Positions 60,326 through 64,000 of a stretch of DNA of 64,000 nt are shown here, one piece after another. The translations under genes and the position numbers were made by a program. The notes under the pieces are model-generated. The model saw only the letters and a program-made list of their open reading frames with translations, was not told the DNA's origin and searched no databases. How positions within the stretch are numbered: the stretch's first letter is position 1; each line of letters opens with the position of its first letter. Source of the DNA: Desulfamplus magnetovallimortis (GTDB taxonomy: Bacteria; Desulfobacterota; Desulfobacteria; Desulfobacterales; Desulfobacteraceae); the NCBI RefSeq assembly GCF_900170035.1, contig NZ_LT828551.1, positions 1,811 to 65,810 of the forward strand, read 5' to 3'.

Positions 60326-62344
60326 ATGGCAGAAGTAAAAAAAGATAAGGGTCCCAAATTAGCAGACCCCATTGAATCCACAATTGATTTAGCTACCCAG
60401 GAAATGATCACAAGATCCCATAAGCTTGGTGTTGAAACTGTCTTTGACAGAGCCTTGAATATGAAACAGTGTAATATCGGACTTCAGGGTATATGCTGCA
60501 AAAACTGTGCAATGGGACCATGCAGACTGCCCCTTCCCAAAGGCGGCATTGAAGGTGAGGATACCCGTAAGGGACTTTGCGGTGCCACTGCAAATACAAT
60601 TGCTGCAAGAAACTTTATCAGAATGATCGCAGGTGGTGCTGCCGCCCATTCAGATCACGGAAGATCTGTTGCTGAAGTGTTTATGGCTGCTGCAAGAAAA
60701 GAGAGCGATGCATACACAATAAAAGATACTGAAAAACTCCTTGCTGTTGCACCTCACCTTGGAGTTGCAGTTACCGTTGAAGTTGACGGTGAAACCCTTG
60801 ACAGAGATATTGACGAAATAGCCCTTGAAGTTGGTGAAAAAGCACTGAATGAATGGGGTAAAGCCGACGGCGAACTTCTCTATCTGAAACGTGCACCCCA
60901 GCCTCTTTATGAAAAATGGGAAAAATATGGTGTAAAACCAAGAAACATTGACAGGGAAATTGTTGAGATCATGCACCGCACACACATGGGTGTTGACCAG
61001 GATTACAAAAACCTCATCAAGCAGGGTACAAGAGCATGTCTGGCTGATGGATGGGGCGGCTCAATGCTGGCAACGGATCTTCAGGATATCCTCTTTGGAA
61101 CACCATATCCGCTCCAGTCTGAAGCCAATCTTGGTGTAATGAAAAAAGATCATGTAAACATCATCATTCATGGACATGAGCCTGTACTGTCCGAGGTTAT
61201 TGTTGCTGTTGCACAGTCCCAGGAGATGATTGACTATGCAAAAAGCAAAGGCGCAAACGGTATCCAGCTTGGCGGTATCTGCTGTACAGCCAATGAGATG
61301 CTCCAGCGTCACGGTGTCCCCACAGCCGGTAACTACCTCCAGCAGGAACTTGCAATTATAACTGGTGCCTGCGATGCAATGGTTGTTGATATCCAGTGTA
61401 TATTCCAGAACCTTGCAAATGTAGCAAAATGCTTCCACACAAAACTTATCACAACCCACCCAATTGCCAGAATGGAGCAGGAAAACGTTATCCACATCGA
61501 ATTCAATGAGCACTATGCACTTGAAGATGCCACACGTATTGTAAAAATGGCAATTGATAACTTTGAGAACCGTGATGCAGATGTCATGATTCCCCAGCAC
61601 AAGTCAGCCCAAATTGCAGGCTTTGGCGTGGAATCCATCAAATACCACCTTGGTGGAACATTCCGTGGAACATACTACACCCTCAATGATAATATCATCA
61701 ATGGCCGAATCCGTGGTATTGCAGGTGTTGTAGGATGTAACAATGCCAGAACAAAACATAATGAACATCACATCACTATCATAAAAGAGCTGATCAAAAA
61801 CGATGTAATTGTTCTCAGTACCGGATGCAGTGCTATTACTGCTGCTATGCACGGCCTTCTCACCCCTGAAGCTGCTGCGGTTTACTGCGGGCCAGGCCTT
61901 GCAGAGATCTGTGAAACTGTTGGTATTCCACCTGTTCTTCATCTTGGCTCATGCGTTGATAACAGTCGTATTCTTCTTGCTGCAACAGAGGTTGTCAAAG
62001 CTGGCGGCCTTGGAAATGATATTGCTGACCTGCCTGCTGCCGGAAGTGCTCCCGAGTGGATGAGTGAAAAAGCCATCTCCATTGGCCATTATTTTGTAAC
62101 ATCTGGTGTCTATACAGTATTTGGCGGTACTCTGCCTACATTTGGAGCTCCTGTATTCCAGGATTATCTTTTCAAAGAGATGGAGAAGATGTACGGAGGA
62201 ATGTGGGATGTGACTGAAGACCCAATTGAACATGCACATAAAATGATTGCCCATATTGACAAAAAGCGTAAAGAGCTTGGCATTGACAAGGCCAGAGAAA
62301 GAGTTCTCATGGATATGGCGGATCGCCAGAAACTTGAAGCCTAA
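60326..62344 (+). CDS. acsA: Anaerobic carbon monoxide dehydrogenase catalytic subunit
   Basis: A 672-residue Ni-Fe-S enzyme for CO/CO2 interconversion. It has the N-terminal cluster cysteines CNIGLQGICCKNCAMGPCRL (B and D clusters), GGICCTANEMLQRHGVPTAG (C cluster), GVVGCNNARTKHNEH, VLSTGCSAITAAMHG and LGSCVDNSRILLAATEV. All expected Cys and His ligands are visible. GGAGGAGG lies before the ATG. It lies between acsD and acsB, so it supplies CO to the acetyl-CoA synthase as in the bifunctional complex of acetogens. CooC in the same cluster would load its nickel. Confidence 0.97.
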   Translation: MAEVKKDKGPKLADPIESTIDLATQEMITRSHKLGVETVFDRALNMKQCNIGLQGICCKNCAMGPCRLPLPKGGIEGEDTRKGLCGATANTIAARNFIRMIAGGAAAHSDHGRSVAEVFMAAARKESDAYTIKDTEKLLAVAPHLGVAVTVEVDGETLDRDIDEIALEVGEKALNEWGKADGELLYLKRAPQPLYEKWEKYGVKPRNIDREIVEIMHRTHMGVDQDYKNLIKQGTRACLADGWGGSMLATDLQDILFGTPYPLQSEANLGVMKKDHVNIIIHGHEPVLSEVIVAVAQSQEMIDYAKSKGANGIQLGGICCTANEMLQRHGVPTAGNYLQQELAIITGACDAMVVDIQCIFQNLANVAKCFHTKLITTHPIARMEQENVIHIEFNEHYALEDATRIVKMAIDNFENRDADVMIPQHKSAQIAGFGVESIKYHLGGTFRGTYYTLNDNIINGRIRGIAGVVGCNNARTKHNEHHITIIKELIKNDVIVLSTGCSAITAAMHGLLTPEAAAVYCGPGLAEICETVGIPPVLHLGSCVDNSRILLAATEVVKAGGLGNDIADLPAAGSAPEWMSEKAISIGHYFVTSGVYTVFGGTLPTFGAPVFQDYLFKEMEKMYGGMWDVTEDPIEHAHKMIAHIDKKRKELGIDKARERVLMDMADRQKLEA

Positions 62345-62529
62345 TCTGTTTATGGGTATGTCAGATCCCAGGGCACCTGAAGCTTGATTTGTTTATGGAT
62401 ATCTCAAATCTCCGGATACAGAGATGTTTGATTTGCTTATGAGTACCCCACTGTTTATGGATATCTCAAATAACCGGAATACTTGAAGCTTTGTTTATTC
62501 ATGGACAGGACTAAAACGTAAGAATTTTG

Positions 62530-62651
62530 ACTATCAAGCTTTTGATTACTATCAAGCTTTTGATTACTATCAAGCTTTTGATTACTATCAAGCTTTGATT
62601 ACTATCAAGCTTTGATTACTATCAAGCTTTGATTACTATCAAGCTTTGAAA
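62530..62651 (+). repeat. Tandem repeat M, about seven units of 17-18 bp, between acsA and acsB
   Basis: Three 18-bp units ACTATCAAGCTTTTGATT are followed by about four 17-bp units ACTATCAAGCTTTGATT, the last ending GAAAT. Upstream, 62380-62500 holds looser repeats (GTTTATGGATATCTCAAAT twice, with variants). The array is 54 bp before the acsB start and inside the same transcription unit. Confidence 0.92.
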
Positions 62652-62704
62652 TAAAAAATAATAAATGCAAAAAATAATAAATCCTCAACGAAGGAGGAAT
62701 ATAT

Positions 62705-64000
62705 ATGTCTAAATTAATAGCATTTGCAGCTATTCAGGGTGGATATAAAGTAGTTTCGGAAGTCGAGGGGCTTTACAGAAAAGCTCTGCAGACCTATAAT
62801 GCAGATACAAAAGTTGAATTTCCCAATACAGGGTACTACCTTCCTGTCATTTACTCCTTGACAGGCCTTAAAGTTACCAATCTTGAAGAGTTGAAAAAAC
62901 CACTTGATTTTGCCCGTGGACTTTTGCCACCACACGTGAAAAGCAAAAATCACCTTCCCTATCTTGGCCCACTCCTTGACGCAGGTATGGCAGGTATTAT
63001 TGCATACGAAATCAAGGAAGCTTTACGAGCTGTTACAGATCCTGATTTCTATTATCCCCATGAAGATCCTGATCTTGAAGCCGGTAAAATCTGGACAGGC
63101 CCTGCTGATGATACCATCCTGAGAAAAAGAGGTGTTGAGTTTGTTGATGGTTCAGCCCCTGGATTTGCTGCTATTGTTGGTGCTGCTCCAAATCCTGAAA
63201 TCGCCAAAATGATCGTGGAGGATTATCAGCGAAAGAGTCTCTATATTTTCTGTGCTGCAAACCATAATGGCCAGACTGTTATTGAGCAGCTTATTGAAGC
63301 CGGTGTTCAGGTTGGATGGAACACACGTATTGTTCCATTTGGGCCTGATATCTCATCTGCTGTATTTGCCCTTGGTTTTGCCAACAGGGCTGCAATGGCT
63401 TTTGGTGGCGTACAGCCCGGTGACTACAAGACTATACTTAAATACAACAAGGACAGAATTTTTGCCTTTGTCAACGCTCTGGGTGATATTGGTACCGAGT
63501 GGGGTGTTGCTGCGGCCGGTTGTGTTAACTGGGGTTTTCCGACTCTGGCTGATACTGATATTCCACAGATTCTGCCTACTGGTCTCTGTACATACGAGCA
63601 TGTTGTTACCAACGTTAAGCATGATGAAATGTGCCAGAAATCCATTGAGACTCGCGGCCTTAAGGTCAATGTAACTGAAATTGACATCCCCATGGCATTT
63701 GGTCCTGCATTTGAAGGTGAGCGTGTTCGCGGTGCAGATCTCCATGTCCAGTGCGGCGGTGGAAAGACCCAGTGTACAGAGCTTGTGAAAATGGCTCAGA
63801 TGAACGAGATCGAGGATGGCAAAGTGATTCTGGAAGGTCCGGATGTAACAGACCTTAAAGAAGGCGAAACCTTCCCACTTGGCATCTATGTACAGATTGC
63901 AGGTCGTGAGTTCCAGGAAGATTTTGAACCCATCATGGAACGCCAGATTCATCACCTTGTAAACTATATACAGGGCATCATGCATATTGGCCAGCGAGAT
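62705..64000 (+). CDS. acsB: Acetyl-CoA synthase (CODH/ACS beta subunit), truncated by window end
   Basis: 432 codons are visible and the frame is open to the window end. The ATG at 62705 follows GAAGGAGGAA. The N-terminal part matches AcsB/CdhC: KVEFPNTGYYLPVIYSLTGL, YLGPLLDAGMAGIIAYEIKE, FCAANHNGQTVIEQLIEAGV and FGPDISSAVFALGFANRAAM. VNALGDIGTEWGVAAAGCVN and the start of the next domain (ADLHVQCGGGKTQCTELVKM) follow. The A-cluster cysteines lie beyond the edge. The enzyme joins CO, the corrinoid methyl group and CoA. The start resembles the AcsB type, which has an N-terminal CODH-contact domain, rather than archaeal CdhC. Confidence 0.96.
   Translation, partial: MSKLIAFAAIQGGYKVVSEVEGLYRKALQTYNADTKVEFPNTGYYLPVIYSLTGLKVTNLEELKKPLDFARGLLPPHVKSKNHLPYLGPLLDAGMAGIIAYEIKEALRAVTDPDFYYPHEDPDLEAGKIWTGPADDTILRKRGVEFVDGSAPGFAAIVGAAPNPEIAKMIVEDYQRKSLYIFCAANHNGQTVIEQLIEAGVQVGWNTRIVPFGPDISSAVFALGFANRAAMAFGGVQPGDYKTILKYNKDRIFAFVNALGDIGTEWGVAAAGCVNWGFPTLADTDIPQILPTGLCTYEHVVTNVKHDEMCQKSIETRGLKVNVTEIDIPMAFGPAFEGERVRGADLHVQCGGGKTQCTELVKMAQMNEIEDGKVILEGPDVTDLKEGETFPLGIYVQIAGREFQEDFEPIMERQIHHLVNYIQGIMHIGQRD

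Overview
The window looks like part of the chromosome of an AT-rich anaerobic sulfate-reducing bacterium of the Desulfobacterota, probably Desulfobacterales. The evidence is gene content. There is a Wood-Ljungdahl set (selenocysteine formate dehydrogenase, formate-THF ligase, FolD, CooC-type ATPase, CO dehydrogenase, acetyl-CoA synthase and a corrinoid protein delta subunit). There is also an ETF plus membrane FeS oxidoreductase operon, a CarD regulator, a DVU0524-like flagellar protein beside FlgM, and an RnfB fused to a GltD-like oxidoreductase. The species assignment is inference; no 16S gene is present.

Layout. 1-4.2 kb is a decayed defence and toxin-antitoxin island: a BrnT/BrnA pair at the edge, an orphan HicB, an hsdR pseudogene interrupted by a small mobile element, a YgjP-type metallopeptidase, and stubs of VapC-like and HigB-like modules. 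4.2-17.2 kb holds housekeeping genes (Ski2-like helicase, ettA, prfC, serA, rsmE), a heme-motif chemoreceptor and a DHH phosphoesterase. 18-24 kb is the etfA/etfB/FeS oxidoreductase/tetR operon on the minus strand. 24.5-28.3 kb has an aldolase with two frameshifts and a small flagellar group. 28.5-37.4 kb has hisH-hisF, mazG, cvpA, phoH-pgpH-ybeY-pdxJ and ppaC. 37.6-43.3 kb has the RnfB-GltD fusion and the formate dehydrogenase. 43.5-49.6 kb has rluD, carD, pth, rplY, prs, tRNA-Gln, ispE and a DUF1844 gene. 50-64 kb is a phosphopantetheinyl transferase followed by the C1 and acetyl-CoA cluster: an ADP-forming acyl-CoA synthetase, cooC, folD and fhs on the minus strand, and acsD, acsA and acsB on the plus strand. 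acsB runs off the right edge.

How the genes work together. Formate dehydrogenase, Fhs and FolD cover the methyl branch between CO2 and methylene-THF. The acsD, acsA and acsB products join or split the methyl, CO and CoA groups. CooC would mature the nickel enzymes, and the ADP-forming synthetase can interconvert acetyl-CoA and acetate with ATP. ETF with its FeS oxidoreductase would feed acyl-CoA dehydrogenase electrons to quinone. RnfB-GltD is a ferredoxin/NAD(P)H-type electron module.

The most striking feature is non-coding. The intergenic spaces are packed with at least ten families of short interspersed or tandem repeats, named A to M here. Several behave as MITEs: they have terminal inverted repeats, intact target-site duplications, nested insertions and recognisable empty sites. 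One copy interrupts the hsdR C-terminus, and other repeats supply the stop codons of rluD and pth. No transposase gene is visible, so mobilisation would have to be in trans.

Three genes (hsdR, the aldolase, the FeS oxidoreductase) carry apparent 1-2 base indels. These may be real mutations or assembly errors.
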